64,000 nt of DNA from Paraburkholderia sp. BL9I2N2. Its GTDB lineage: Bacteria; Pseudomonadota; Gammaproteobacteria; Burkholderiales; Burkholderiaceae. Under the pieces are notes generated by a model. The model had not been told where the DNA came from, made no database searches, and was given only the letters and a program-made list of their open reading frames with translations. The translations under genes were made by a program, and so were the position numbers. Location of the stretch: contig NZ_SMGP01000002.1 in the NCBI RefSeq assembly GCF_004339745.1, positions 1,178,001-1,242,000 of the forward strand, given 5' to 3'. Numbering within the stretch: position 1 is the first letter of the stretch; every line of letters starts with the position of its first letter. This document shows positions 44,812-53,345 of the stretch, one piece after another.

Positions 44812-44853
44812 CGAAGCCGCGGACCGCCGCACGCAGGCAATCCACCGCCACCC

Positions 44854-44895
44854 GTACCGGACACCATCTCACAAACCGTACCGGTACTGTACCGG
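44854..44895. promoter_or_regulatory. Three GTACCGG boxes upstream of the LysE-type gene
   Basis: GTACCGG occurs at 44854-44860, 44878-44884 and 44889-44895. The last two are part of a longer symmetrical stretch, cgtaccggtactgtaccgg. Spacings are 24 and 11 bp (about one helical turn for the pair). A regulator-binding array for the exporter gene is plausible; the protein is unknown. Confidence 0.4.
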
Positions 44896-44947
44896 CAACG
44901 CTCGCTAGAATGCTCCAATGTTCTTCCGCCCGACACCGGAGCTTGCC

Positions 44948-45571
44948 ATGTCATTTCTCAGTCTCAGCGCGCTGCCCGCCGGCATCCTGTTCGCGCTCGT
45001 CACCACCATCACGCCCGGTCCGAACAACACGATGCTGCTGGCCTCGGGCGTCAATTTCGGGTTCCGCCGCACGTTGCCGCATCTGTCCGGCATTAGCGCC
45101 GGTGTCGTGCTGTTGATGCTGTCGGTCGGGATCGGTCTGGGCGAAGCCTTCGTGCATTTCCCCGTGCTCTACACGGTGCTCGAGGTCGCGAGCGTCGCGT
45201 ATCTGCTGTATCTCGCGTGGAAGATCGGCACTTCGGGCGAGTTGAAGGTAAAAAAAGGCGAGCGCCGGCCCATGAAGTTCTACGAAGCGATCGCCTTCCA
45301 GTGGGTCAATCCGAAGGCATGGATGATGGTGCTGACCGCCGCCACCACGATCCACCTCAGCGAGAGCTACAGCATGAACGCCATTGCGATGGCGGTGATC
45401 TTCTACGTGATCGGCTTTCCGTGCATCTGCCTGTGGGCGGGTTTCGGCACCGCCATGCGGCAGGTGCTGTCGGACCCGAAGCGGTTGCGCGTTTTCAATG
45501 TGGCGATGGCGCTGCTGCTGGTGCTGTCGCTGTATCCGATCGCGCTGAAGCTGATCGGACAGTCGGCCTGA
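44948..45571 (+). CDS. LysE/RhtB-family amino-acid exporter
   Basis: A 207-residue inner-membrane protein with six predicted helices. The family motif near the N-terminus is ITPGPNNTMLLASGVNFGFR; a second conserved block is FQWVNPKAWMMVLTA at about 120. It probably exports an amino acid or derivative with proton exchange. ATG 44948 has GGAG 7 bases upstream; the upstream in-frame ATG 44918 is rejected. It is convergent with the MocR gene, 9 bases between stops. Confidence 0.92.
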   Translation: MSFLSLSALPAGILFALVTTITPGPNNTMLLASGVNFGFRRTLPHLSGISAGVVLLMLSVGIGLGEAFVHFPVLYTVLEVASVAYLLYLAWKIGTSGELKVKKGERRPMKFYEAIAFQWVNPKAWMMVLTAATTIHLSESYSMNAIAMAVIFYVIGFPCICLWAGFGTAMRQVLSDPKRLRVFNVAMALLLVLSLYPIALKLIGQSA

Positions 45572-45580
45572 ACCCGGCCG

Positions 45581-46996
45581 CTATAACGCGCCCTGCCCGA
45601 CTCGCTCGATAAACCGCCACAACGCATCGTCCGTCGAATACGGTGCGTTGAAGCGGAACCAGGCGCTCGGGGCATCGTCGGGACGGAAGTAGGAGCCCGG
45701 CGCGAGCCAGATACCGTGAGTGAGGGCGGCCGTCGCCACTTCGCCGGCCCGCTCTGCTTCGATCGGCAAGCGCGCCCACAGGAACAGCCCGGCGCGCGGC
45801 CGGTGAAACAGTTCGAGGCCGAGCGAATCGAGCCGCTCTTCGACGGTCGCGTGCGCGAGCTTGAGACGCTCGTTGACCGCTTCCACATGGCGCGCATAGC
45901 GCCCCTCCAGCAGCACCTTGTCGACGATCCGCTCGATCGCCTCCGACGACGTCAATCCCACCGCCATCTTCGTGCGCGCCAATTCGCGCAGCACCGCGCG
46001 CTCGGCGACCACGTAGCCGCAACGCAGCCCCGGCGTCACCGTCTTCGAAAAACCGCCGACGTAAAGCACCCGCTGCAAACCTTCCATCGCCGCGAAGAGC
46101 GGCGCGCCGGACGGCGCGAGTTCGCGGCTCACATCGTCTTCGATCACCCACATGCGCTGACGCTCGGCGATCTGCAGCAAGCGGAACGCCGCCGACATGC
46201 CGAAGGTCGCGCCGGTCGGATTCTGCAGCGTCGTGTTGACGAAGATCGCCTTCGGCTTGTGCTCGGCGACCAGCGCTTCGAGCACGTCCGTATCGACGCC
46301 CGCCGGCGTGCGCGGCACGCCATGCACCACCAGTCCGGCCAGCTTGAGAATCTGCAGCAGATTGCAATAGCCGGGATCTTCGACGATCACGGCGTCGCCC
46401 GCGCGCAGCAGCGTGCGCACGATCAGATCCAGCCCTTGCGTCGCGCCTTGCGTGAGCAGGATGTTCGAGACATCCACCGGCAGGCCGCGCCGGTCGAGTT
46501 GCTCGGCGATTCGCTCGCGCAGCGGCGCGAATCCATATGGATGCCCGTAATCGCCGAGGCGCGCCGCCGGCACCCGGCTCATGGCGCGCAGCGCATGTTG
46601 CAAACCCGGCTCGTTGATCCACTCGTTCGGCAGCCAGCCGCCGCCCGCCTTGATCGGCACCGAATGATCGGCGAACACGTCGGACAGGAGCCAGGTCGCG
46701 GTGAGGCTCGGCGGCTGCCAGTCGGTGGCGGCGACCCGCGCGGACTGCGAGCGCGCCGCCACGCGATAGCCGGAACCGCGCCGCGCGACCACGAGACCCA
46801 TCGACACCAGCCGGTTGTACGCCTCCGTGACCGTGAAGGTGCTCAGGTCGTGGCTCTGCGCCAGTTGCCGCACCGACGGCAGCAGCGCGCCCGCGCGCAG
46901 CGATTGCCCTTCGATGGCGCGCGCAAAGCCTTGCACCACCTGCTCGACGAGCGTGGGAGCGGCGCGCCGGTCGCGCTCGAGTTGTAGTTCGATCAT
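45581..46996 (-). CDS. MocR-type regulator (GntR helix-turn-helix fused to class I aminotransferase)
   Basis: A 471-residue protein. The N-terminal GntR winged helix (about 15-80) includes LRAGALLPSVRQLAQSHDLS, then FTVTEAYNRLVSMGLVVARR. The C-terminal PLP-binding aminotransferase fold has the Lys of YVGGFSKTVTPGLRCGYV and NPTGATFGMS. MocR proteins sense PLP or amino compounds and usually control the adjacent divergent gene. ATG 46996 begins the GntR domain. The divergent partner here is an omega-aminotransferase, and ACAGTT boxes lie between them. Confidence 0.93.
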   Translation of the reverse strand: MIELQLERDRRAAPTLVEQVVQGFARAIEGQSLRAGALLPSVRQLAQSHDLSTFTVTEAYNRLVSMGLVVARRGSGYRVAARSQSARVAATDWQPPSLTATWLLSDVFADHSVPIKAGGGWLPNEWINEPGLQHALRAMSRVPAARLGDYGHPYGFAPLRERIAEQLDRRGLPVDVSNILLTQGATQGLDLIVRTLLRAGDAVIVEDPGYCNLLQILKLAGLVVHGVPRTPAGVDTDVLEALVAEHKPKAIFVNTTLQNPTGATFGMSAAFRLLQIAERQRMWVIEDDVSRELAPSGAPLFAAMEGLQRVLYVGGFSKTVTPGLRCGYVVAERAVLRELARTKMAVGLTSSEAIERIVDKVLLEGRYARHVEAVNERLKLAHATVEERLDSLGLELFHRPRAGLFLWARLPIEAERAGEVATAALTHGIWLAPGSYFRPDDAPSAWFRFNAPYSTDDALWRFIERVGQGAL

Positions 46997-47095
46997 GATC
47001 AGGACGAAAAAGCGGGCCGCGCAAGGCGGCTGAGCATATGAGTACGTTCGAAATGCGGCGCCGGCGAGCTTGCCGGCCTGCCACGGCAAGCATCG

Positions 47096-47181
47096 ACACA
47101 GTTGCCGCGAATCCACCAACACAGTTAGCGCCACACTGCGTCAACTGTTTATGCCGCCATTAAACCGCGAACGCTACAGTT
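47096..47181. promoter_or_regulatory. ACAGTT repeats between mocR and the aminotransferase gene
   Basis: ACACAGTT occurs twice as a direct repeat (47096-47103 and 47119-47126, 23 bp apart), followed by an inverted copy AACTGT (47143-47148) and another ACAGTT (47176-47181). Direct repeats plus an inverted site are the usual binding layout of MocR-type dimers. The aminotransferase start is 50 bases further on. Confidence 0.5.
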
Positions 47182-47231
47182 TCGCCATGCCCCAATGGAA
47201 ACCCTTGGGCGACCACTTCGAGGAGATACCC

Positions 47232-48560
47232 ATGACTTCGCGCCCCGTCATCGACGATCTGTCGTCTTTCTGGATGCCCTTTACCGCCAACCGCCAGTTC
47301 AAGGCCGCGCCGCGCCTGCTGGAATCGGCCAAGGGCATGTACTACCGCAGCACGGACGGGCGTGAAGTGCTCGACGGTTGCGCGGGTCTGTGGTGCGTGA
47401 ACGCCGGTCACGGCCGCGAAGAAATTGTTGCGGCGATCACCCAGCAACTCTCGAAGCTCGACTTCGCGCCGACCTTCCAGATGGGCCACCCGCTCGCCTT
47501 CGAAGCGGCCACCAAAGTCGCCGAACTGATGCCGGAAGGCCTCGACCGCATCTTCTTCACGAACTCGGGTTCGGAATCGGTCGACACCGCGCTGAAAATC
47601 GCGCTCGCGTACCACCGTTCGCGCGGCGAAGGCCAACGCACACGCCTGATCGGGCGCGAGCGCGGCTACCACGGCGTGGGCTTCGGCGGCATCTCGGTCG
47701 GCGGCATCGCGCCGAACCGCAAGACCTTCTCGGGCGCGCTGCTGCCGGCGGTCGATCATCTGCCGCACACGCATAACCTCGAACACAACGCGTTCTCGAA
47801 AGGCCAGCCGGCCTGGGGCGCGCATCTCGCCGAGGATCTGGAACGCATCGTCACGCTGCACGATGCGTCGACCATCGCCGCGGTGATCGTCGAACCGGTG
47901 GCCGGCTCGACGGGCGTGCTGATTCCGCCGCAAGGCTATCTGCAAAAGCTGCGCGAAATCTGCACGAAGCACGGCATCCTGCTGATTTTCGACGAAGTGA
48001 TCACCGCTTTCGGCCGCGTCGGCAAGGCCACGGCGAGCGAATACTTCGGCGTGACGCCGGACCTGATCACGATGGCGAAGGCGATCAACAACGCCGCGAT
48101 TCCGATGGGCGCGGTGGCCGCGAGCCGCACGATCCACGACACGATCGTGAACAGCGGCGCGCAAGGTGCGATCGAGCTGTTCCACGGCTACACGTATTCG
48201 GCCCACCCGGTCGCGACAGCAGCCGCGGTCGCCACGCTCGATCTGTATAAGCGCGAAGGTCTGTTCGAACGGGCCGCGACGCTTGCGCCGACGTTCGAAG
48301 CGGCGGCTCACTCGCTGCGTGGCGCGAAGCACGTGAAGGACGTGCGCAACCTCGGCATGATCGCCGGCGTGGAACTCGAATCGCGCGACGGCGCGCCGGG
48401 CGCGCGGGCTTACGAAGCGTTCGTCAAATGCTTCGAAGCGGGCGTGCTGGTGCGCTTTACGGGCGATATTCTCGCGTTCTCGCCGCCGCTCATCATCAAC
48501 GAAGAGCAGATCGCGCACATCTTCAAGACCGTGGGCGACGTGTTGGCTACGGTGCAGTAA
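47232..48560 (+). CDS. Omega-amino acid:pyruvate aminotransferase (beta-alanine--pyruvate transaminase type)
   Basis: A 442-residue class III PLP aminotransferase. Conserved features are the N-terminal FWMPFTANRQFK, GLWCVNAGHGREEI, FTNSGSESVDTALKIAL, RERGYHGVGFGGISVGGI, the Asp of LLIFDEVITAFGRVG, and the PLP lysine in ITMAKAINNAAIPMGAVA. It matches the beta-alanine/gamma-aminobutyrate:pyruvate branch. ATG 47232 has AGGAGA 6 bases upstream; earlier in-frame starts are rejected. Its usual partner, a malonate-semialdehyde dehydrogenase (mmsA), is not in the window. Confidence 0.93.
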   Translation: MTSRPVIDDLSSFWMPFTANRQFKAAPRLLESAKGMYYRSTDGREVLDGCAGLWCVNAGHGREEIVAAITQQLSKLDFAPTFQMGHPLAFEAATKVAELMPEGLDRIFFTNSGSESVDTALKIALAYHRSRGEGQRTRLIGRERGYHGVGFGGISVGGIAPNRKTFSGALLPAVDHLPHTHNLEHNAFSKGQPAWGAHLAEDLERIVTLHDASTIAAVIVEPVAGSTGVLIPPQGYLQKLREICTKHGILLIFDEVITAFGRVGKATASEYFGVTPDLITMAKAINNAAIPMGAVAASRTIHDTIVNSGAQGAIELFHGYTYSAHPVATAAAVATLDLYKREGLFERAATLAPTFEAAAHSLRGAKHVKDVRNLGMIAGVELESRDGAPGARAYEAFVKCFEAGVLVRFTGDILAFSPPLIINEEQIAHIFKTVGDVLATVQ

Positions 48561-48582
48561 TCAGCTCGCGATAGGCAGCAGA

Positions 48583-48618
48583 AAGAAGGCGGCGCGTAAT
48601 TTGCGCCGCCTTCTTTTC
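48583..48618 (+). terminator. Rho-independent terminator of the aminotransferase gene
   Basis: A 13-bp perfect stem aagaaggcggcgc/gcgccgccttctt (48583-48595 and 48603-48615), 7-nt loop, followed by TTT. 22 bases past the stop codon. Confidence 0.92.
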
Positions 48619-48775
48619 GAATGCGCTATGTGCGTCACACGCTCAAGCAACGCACGCCGAGGACGGCGGCATCGCGCAACGCGGCGCGGCCGCCGCCGGG
48701 CGCGGCGGGCGGCGAGCCGCCGGCCCGGCCCGGCTCAGCTCAGCTGACCGTCGCGCCGCGCGACTGCCGCGAAGC

Positions 48776-49294
48776 TCAATGGTGCGTACGCGAAGCCCGC
48801 GTATGAGCGGCTTTCTTCGCAGCCGCCGAACGGCCTGCAGCACCCTTAGTCGCAGCAGCCTTCTTCGCCGCCGCGGAACGGCTGGCGGCGGGGCGTTTGG
48901 CTGCCGCCGTCTTCGTCTGCTTCGACAGCGCTGCCGGCGATGCACCCGCGCTGCCCTCGCGCTTCAACGCATTAGTGGCGGCACGCGAACGCTTCGCAGT
49001 CGACTCGGTGGTCTTCTTCGTAGTGCTCTTGTGCTGGCCCGCGGCGTTATCCGTAGCGGCCTTCTTGCGGGTGGCCTCACTTGCCGTGCCCTTCTTCGGC
49101 GACTTTACGGCGACGCCCGCGCGGCGCGCTTCCGAGAGGCCGATCGCAATCGCCTGCTTGGCCGACCTGACGCCGTGCTTGCCGGCACGCACCTTATCGA
49201 CCTGTTCCTTGACGAATTCACCTGCTTGGGTGCTCGATGCTTTGCCGGCGCGTTTGTCGGTCTTAGCACGCTCGATCGTTTTCTTTTCAGGCAT
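48776..49294 (-). CDS. DUF6496 protein with histone-H1-like tail
   Basis: A 172-residue very basic protein. The N-terminal part carries a conserved block, VRAGKHGVRSAKQAIAIGLS with EARRAGV following, as in DUF6496 proteins. The rest is Lys/Ala/Ser/Thr-rich with AAAKK repeats (SAAAKKAAATKGAAGRSAAA), like bacterial H1-type DNA-binding tails. DNA compaction or stress-related nucleoid binding is plausible but unproven. ATG 49294 has GGAGAA 7 bases upstream. The gene follows an extremely GC-rich stretch (48650-48770). Confidence 0.82.
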   Translation of the reverse strand: MPEKKTIERAKTDKRAGKASSTQAGEFVKEQVDKVRAGKHGVRSAKQAIAIGLSEARRAGVAVKSPKKGTASEATRKKAATDNAAGQHKSTTKKTTESTAKRSRAATNALKREGSAGASPAALSKQTKTAAAKRPAASRSAAAKKAAATKGAAGRSAAAKKAAHTRASRTHH

Positions 49295-49539
49295 GACAGT
49301 TCTCCAGTTGGATGTGGCCTGTGTCATGCAGCAACGCGTGTGCCGCGCGGCGTCTGGCAGGCGAATCGCGCTGAAAAACGCCGTCTGAAGCCAGCCGACT
49401 TCGACAATTGCCCGTGACGTCTCGTCAAGTTCGCCGCCCGCAGTCCCGATGGGTGGCGGCTCATTCTCCCGTACTCATGTGATGGAAGTGCCTGTCCTGA
49501 CGGCTCTTCGCCCGTACGGCGGCACCGCTCTTCGTTAGC

Positions 49540-50256
49540 TTAAGAGACGACAACCGTAAATTCGAGCCCCGATTCAAAGTCCAGCGTCGTTGTCGAGAAG
49601 CGCGGATTGCCGTCAAGATAGTGCTTGTATGGCCGAACGGCGTCCTCGGCTGTGTACATGTTGTCGGCGAGAACGATAGATCCGGGACGTAGCAGCCGTT
49701 CAATTTGCTTGAATAGATTGAGATAGGTGCTGGCCCATACGTCGATAAAGACCATGTCGAAAGTGCCGTCCAGTTCGGAAATGGTCTGGAATACATCACC
49801 CTCCCGCAGGTCGACATACGCTTGCACGCCCGCCGTTCTGACGTGGGCCCGAAGATGTGCGCATTTAACAGCGTCGAGTTCGGTCGCTACAACCATGCCA
49901 CTGCCTAGCGTGCGAAGGGCCTCGGCGAAATACAGCGTGGACACGCCGCAGGAACTGCCCAGTTCGAGGATTCGGGCCGGTTTGTGCGAGAGCACCATAT
50001 TGCTCAAAAACCTTCCCGTCTCCGCCGACACGGCTAACGATAGCGGTGTGCCTTGCGAGGATTCGAAGTCTTCGCTAGATAGCCCGAGCGTTTCGAGAAA
50101 CCGTCCACGCAGACGTGGCGCGAGCATGTCGTATTCCTCTGCAAGATCCTGAAACTCCTGGCTCGATCCCTGGAACTGCGCCCGTGCGCGGGCTATGACT
50201 TCTGTCTGGCTCTGTTCATCAAGCCGTTGCAGAAGACCTGTGGTTGATGAAGCCAT
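49540..50256 (-). CDS. Class I SAM-dependent methyltransferase, O-methyltransferase-like
   Basis: A 238-residue protein. SAM-binding motif I ILELGSSCGVSTLYFAEALR at about 92-112, acidic VVATELDAVKC after beta-2, and FDMVFIDVWASTYLNLFKQI for motif II/III, which resembles the catechol-type O-methyltransferase family (Methyltransf_24). Residues 1-60 are helical. ATG 50256 has GAGGAG 6 bases upstream. It is the last gene of the minus-strand group led by the ECF sigma factor, after a 104-bp gap, so co-transcription is possible but not certain. Confidence 0.85.
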   Translation of the reverse strand: MASSTTGLLQRLDEQSQTEVIARARAQFQGSSQEFQDLAEEYDMLAPRLRGRFLETLGLSSEDFESSQGTPLSLAVSAETGRFLSNMVLSHKPARILELGSSCGVSTLYFAEALRTLGSGMVVATELDAVKCAHLRAHVRTAGVQAYVDLREGDVFQTISELDGTFDMVFIDVWASTYLNLFKQIERLLRPGSIVLADNMYTAEDAVRPYKHYLDGNPRFSTTTLDFESGLEFTVVVS

Positions 50257-50360
50257 GTGCGCTCCTCGACGAGACCGAAAATGCTGTTGACGTATCAAAC
50301 GACAGACCACTGCCTCAGGCAGGCGCACTGTCTTTTCGCCATCAGCTAAAACGTGTGGCG

Positions 50361-50657
50361 CTATGCCGTTCTGGCCAGCTTGATCGCGCGTTCCGGGCAT
50401 GCCGTCACGCACAGACCGCATGACCGGCAGGCGTGCGCGTTGGGCGTGTAGGCGACTTTCATTCCGTGCACGCGCAGCTTGAGGCGATGCATCAAATCGA
50501 GGCTGCGATAGTCGACCTCATCGATGCGCCGGATCTCAAACACCTTCTCGGGGCAGACCTCGAGGCAATCGCCCTTTCCCTCGCAACGTGTCAGGTCAAC
50601 CACGGGTGCAATCACGCCCGGCTTCTGTTTGCACTCGGCCGGTGATGTCTCGCGCAT
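50361..50657 (-). CDS. Two-cluster ferredoxin with an altered first cluster site
   Basis: A 98-residue ferredoxin-like protein. The C-terminal cluster motif is complete: CRSCGLCVTACP (CxxCxxCxxxCP). The first site reads CEGKGDCLEVCP, with Lys replacing the second Cys of the standard motif, so a [3Fe-4S] or incomplete cluster is likely. A ~30-residue insertion with VDYRSLDLMHRLKLRVHGMK separates the two. ATG 50657 has GGGAG 7 bases upstream and lies 2 bases after the stop of the small membrane protein, so they are co-translated. Confidence 0.85.
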   Translation of the reverse strand: MRETSPAECKQKPGVIAPVVDLTRCEGKGDCLEVCPEKVFEIRRIDEVDYRSLDLMHRLKLRVHGMKVAYTPNAHACRSCGLCVTACPERAIKLARTA

Positions 50658-50659
50658 GT

Positions 50660-50968
50660 TCAATCTCCCGTGCGCCGAGCGCGACCCGATCGCCACGCCG
50701 TCTGGAAATGCTCGCGTTCTTCGGGCGTCATCGCTTCCCATTTGCGCCAGCGACGCCGTTCCCGCCAGCCGCCGTGTCCACGGAATCCGCCAAACAGGAT
50801 GCGGCTCAAAACCAGCAAGCCCAACGCATGCGCGAAGTCGATCGCACGAGCGCCGACGAATAGCGCCGGAATCACCCAATTCCATAGAGTCATGACCACC
50901 CAGCCGAGCACGCCGATAGCGACTACCACAAGCAGTGCCTTACCCGCACATCTGATTCGAAAATTCAT
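50660..50968 (-). CDS. Small membrane protein between sigma factor and ferredoxin genes
   Basis: A 102-residue product with two hydrophobic segments (about 11-28 and 33-60; ALLVVVAIGVLGWVVMTLWN, then ALGLLVLSRILFGGF) and a basic, Trp/Arg-rich tail (HGGWRERRRWRKWEAMTPEE). AGGAGTCGAAGG sits directly before ATG 50968. The position immediately downstream of an ECF sigma gene suggests an anti-sigma-like or signalling partner; no anti-sigma zinc motif is present. Function unknown. Confidence 0.7.
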   Translation of the reverse strand: MNFRIRCAGKALLVVVAIGVLGWVVMTLWNWVIPALFVGARAIDFAHALGLLVLSRILFGGFRGHGGWRERRRWRKWEAMTPEEREHFQTAWRSGRARRTGD

Positions 50969-50980
50969 CCTTCGACTCCT

Positions 50981-51562
50981 CTAGATACCCAGTTCGTCAT
51001 AAATGGCCTGCAGCCGGGCGCGCAGATGCAAGACCGCGTAGCGTTTGCGCGCGAGCAACGTATTGAGCGTGACACCGCTTTCCGCCACCATGTCCTTGAA
51101 GGACCGGCCCTCCAGTTCGTGTGCGATAAATACCTCACGTTGATTCGCCGGCAGCTCATCGAGCGCATCCTGTAAGGCCTTGAGCAATAGAGCACGCGCG
51201 TAGAGGGCTTCGGGACCCGCATCGTGCGCCGGCAGGTCGAGGTCGAGGCGATACTCACTGTCGGCGTCGTCGCCCGCCGCGGACAGATCTGCCAGCGGCT
51301 GCTCTTTCCTCTTGCGAAAACGATCGACGATGCGATTGCGCGCGGCACGGAACAGCCACGCGCTCGCTTGTTCGATCGGAGCGGGAAGCCGGTAAGCCTG
51401 CACGAATTCGTGGAACACATCCTGCAGGATGTCCTCGGCATCGTCCGGGTCGCGTATTCGACGCCGGATAAAATTGACGAGCCTCGTGCGCTCACGCACC
51501 ACGGTCGCGGTGATGTCGGTATCTCGTTCGGTCATCGTGTGCGAAGTGAGTGGCGGTTCCAT
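50981..51562 (-). CDS. ECF-type RNA polymerase sigma factor
   Basis: A 193-residue sigma-70 relative of group 4. Region 2: RLVNFIRRRIRDPDDAEDIL then QDVFHEFVQAY and ASAWLFRAARNRIVDRFRKR. Region 4: ALDELPANQREVFIAHELEG, then SFKDMVAESGVTLNTLLARK. It begins at ATG 51562 or possibly ATG 51535; neither has a strong ribosome site. It leads a compact operon with a small membrane protein (12-bp gap) and a ferredoxin. Some family members in this context are metal- or redox-stress related; no such ligand is readable here. Confidence 0.93.
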   Translation of the reverse strand: MEPPLTSHTMTERDTDITATVVRERTRLVNFIRRRIRDPDDAEDILQDVFHEFVQAYRLPAPIEQASAWLFRAARNRIVDRFRKRKEQPLADLSAAGDDADSEYRLDLDLPAHDAGPEALYARALLLKALQDALDELPANQREVFIAHELEGRSFKDMVAESGVTLNTLLARKRYAVLHLRARLQAIYDELGI

Positions 51563-51713
51563 GCGCCTGAAGACGTTTCAGGAGCGTGAATATTGTGGCG
51601 CGCGCGAAAAATCTTTCCTCGAGCAACTGTGCAACAGGACTCGCGCCGCACATCTGGACGGCGTATGGTATTGGTAAGGGTTGGCGTGTGGTCCGGCCCG
51701 ACGGGAGACGTCC

Positions 51714-51965
51714 ATGAAGATACCTACCGTACGTGCCGGCGCGCATATCGAAGGCGTGCACTGGATCGCCGAGTACGCCGAAGACGTTCATGAGATTCGC
51801 GTCTTTCGCGAAGGCCAGGAAGTGGATGTGCACAACGCACCGTCCACTCTGTTCGGCGACGAGGAGAATGCGGGCTCCAAAAGCACCGCGGATCATCGCG
51901 CGGTCGAAGCCGCCGTGCTGGCTTATCTGAAACGATTCGTGATCGAGCACGACGCGGAGGAGTAG
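51714..51965 (+). CDS. Small conserved hypothetical protein
   Basis: An 83-residue acidic protein (GVHWIAEYAEDVHEIRVFRE, then VDVHNAPSTLFGDEEN and VEAAVLAYLKRFVIEHDAEE). GGGAGACG precedes ATG 51714. Coding-like base composition and the ribosome site support it. No family is known to me. It is divergent from the sigma gene (150-bp gap) and convergent with the binding-protein gene. Confidence 0.55.
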   Translation: MKIPTVRAGAHIEGVHWIAEYAEDVHEIRVFREGQEVDVHNAPSTLFGDEENAGSKSTADHRAVEAAVLAYLKRFVIEHDAEE

Positions 51966-52033
51966 TTCTCCGCCTATCGCCATGCGTTGCCGTGGGTTGC
52001 CGTGCAGCGGCGGCGTATGTTGCTCTCCACATG

Positions 52034-52058
52034 CCTGCGGCGGCGCGCGCCGCAGGCG
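52034..52058 (-). terminator. Hairpin ending the 12-kb heterocycle operon
   Basis: A 10-bp perfect stem gcctgcggcg/cgccgcaggc with a 5-nt loop, 8 bases beyond the binding-protein stop on the minus strand. No T-tract follows, as is common in GC-rich genomes. Confidence 0.55.
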
Positions 52059-52066
52059 TCAAGACC

Positions 52067-53275
52067 TTACTCGGCAGGCCGCAGCTTCTTGACCTCGGCA
52101 TCCGACGGCTGAACATTCGCGCCATCGATATACCGGTACGACGTCATCACGCCCTTGCCGTCCTTCAAACCCGTCACGCCGACATATGCGCCCATGGTCG
52201 ACTGATTGTCCTGCGCGCGATAGCTGATCGGCCCAAACGGTGTATCCACACCAAGGCCCTTGAACGCGGCGGCGAGCTTGTCCGGATCGACCGACCCGGC
52301 CTTCTTGATCCCCGCCGCAATCGACATCAACGCCGAATAGCCCACCACCGACCCGAGCCGCGGATAGTCGTGATACTTGGCCTGATACGCATCGACGAAC
52401 TTCTTGTTGGCCGCCGTATCGATCGAATACCACGGATAGCCCGTCACGATCCAGCCGGTCGGCGCTTCAGCGCCCAGCGGGTCGAGATAATCCGGCTCGC
52501 CCGTCAGCAGCGACACCACGCTGCGATCCTTGAAGAGCCCGCGCGTATTGCCCTCACGCACGAACTTGCCGAGGTCCGCGCCGAACAGCACGTTGAAGAT
52601 CGCATCCGGCTTGGCGTCGGCGATTGCCTGCGTCACGGCGCCCGCATCGACGTTGCCGAGCGGTGTGGCCTGTTCGGCGACGAACTGCACGTCGGGCTGC
52701 GCCGCCGTCAGCAGCTTCTTGAAGGTCGCCACGGCCGATTGCCCGTACTCGTAGTTCGGATACACCAGCGCCCAGCGCTTCTTATGCAGCTTGGCCGCTT
52801 CCGGCACCAGCATCGCCACCTGCATATACGTGGAAGGCCGCAGACGGTACGTGTATTTGTTGCCATCGGCCCACACGATCTTGTCGGTCAGCGGTTCAGC
52901 GGCGAGGAAGAAAATCTTCTTCTGCTTCGCGAAGTCGGTCAGCGCGAGGCCAGTGTTCGAGAGGAAGCCGCCGAACAGCAACTGCACCTGTTCGCGCGCA
53001 ATCAGTTCCTGCGCGACGCGGATCGTGTCGCCAGGATTGCCGTTGTCGTCGCGCGACACCACTTCGAGCTGTTTGCCGAGCACGCCGCCCGCGGCGTTCA
53101 CCTGCTCGAGCGCGAGATTCCAGCCGTTCTTGTAAGGCCCGAGAAAGGCGGGCTGCGCCTTGTAGCTGTTGATCTCGCCGATCTTGATGGTCTGCTGTGC
53201 GCTCGCGCTCAAGGCGGCGAGCGAGAACAGCGTCGGCACCATGAGGCGAGAGATCCATCCTGCGCGCGTGGTCAT
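52067..53275 (-). CDS. ABC transporter substrate-binding protein, Liv/amide type
   Basis: A 402-residue periplasmic protein. Signal peptide MTTRAGWISRLMVPTLFSLA, cleavage likely after LSASA near residue 27. The mature part has a LivK-type type I fold: IKIGEINSYKAQPAFLGPYK, LALEQVNAAGGVLGKQLEVV, and VYPNYEYGQSAVATFKKLL. ATG 53275 has GGAGAAACGC upstream. It is the last gene of the minus-strand operon that also encodes LivHM, LivG and LivF, so it should deliver substrate to that permease. The ligand is unknown; the neighbouring hydroxylase and amidohydrolase suggest an N-heterocycle or its derivative. Confidence 0.92.
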   Translation of the reverse strand: MTTRAGWISRLMVPTLFSLAALSASAQQTIKIGEINSYKAQPAFLGPYKNGWNLALEQVNAAGGVLGKQLEVVSRDDNGNPGDTIRVAQELIAREQVQLLFGGFLSNTGLALTDFAKQKKIFFLAAEPLTDKIVWADGNKYTYRLRPSTYMQVAMLVPEAAKLHKKRWALVYPNYEYGQSAVATFKKLLTAAQPDVQFVAEQATPLGNVDAGAVTQAIADAKPDAIFNVLFGADLGKFVREGNTRGLFKDRSVVSLLTGEPDYLDPLGAEAPTGWIVTGYPWYSIDTAANKKFVDAYQAKYHDYPRLGSVVGYSALMSIAAGIKKAGSVDPDKLAAAFKGLGVDTPFGPISYRAQDNQSTMGAYVGVTGLKDGKGVMTSYRYIDGANVQPSDAEVKKLRPAE

Positions 53276-53345
53276 GCGTTTCTCCGTTATCAAAAGGATT
53301 GCGGGAATGCGGTGATTGTTATCGAGCGTTCAAGCGGTTCGCGAT

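Larger units (their letters stand above)
44465..44947. other. Gap right of IS110 with repeat clusters
   Basis: About 480 bases without a gene. It holds the direct-repeat cluster at 44750-44811 and three GTACCGG copies at 44854-44895, listed separately. The latter are 53-94 bases upstream of the LysE-type gene. Confidence 0.5.

Noticed and set aside
47160..48518. A 452-codon minus-strand open frame
   Set aside because: It is the antisense shadow of the omega-aminotransferase gene and shows Arg/Ala bias without motifs.
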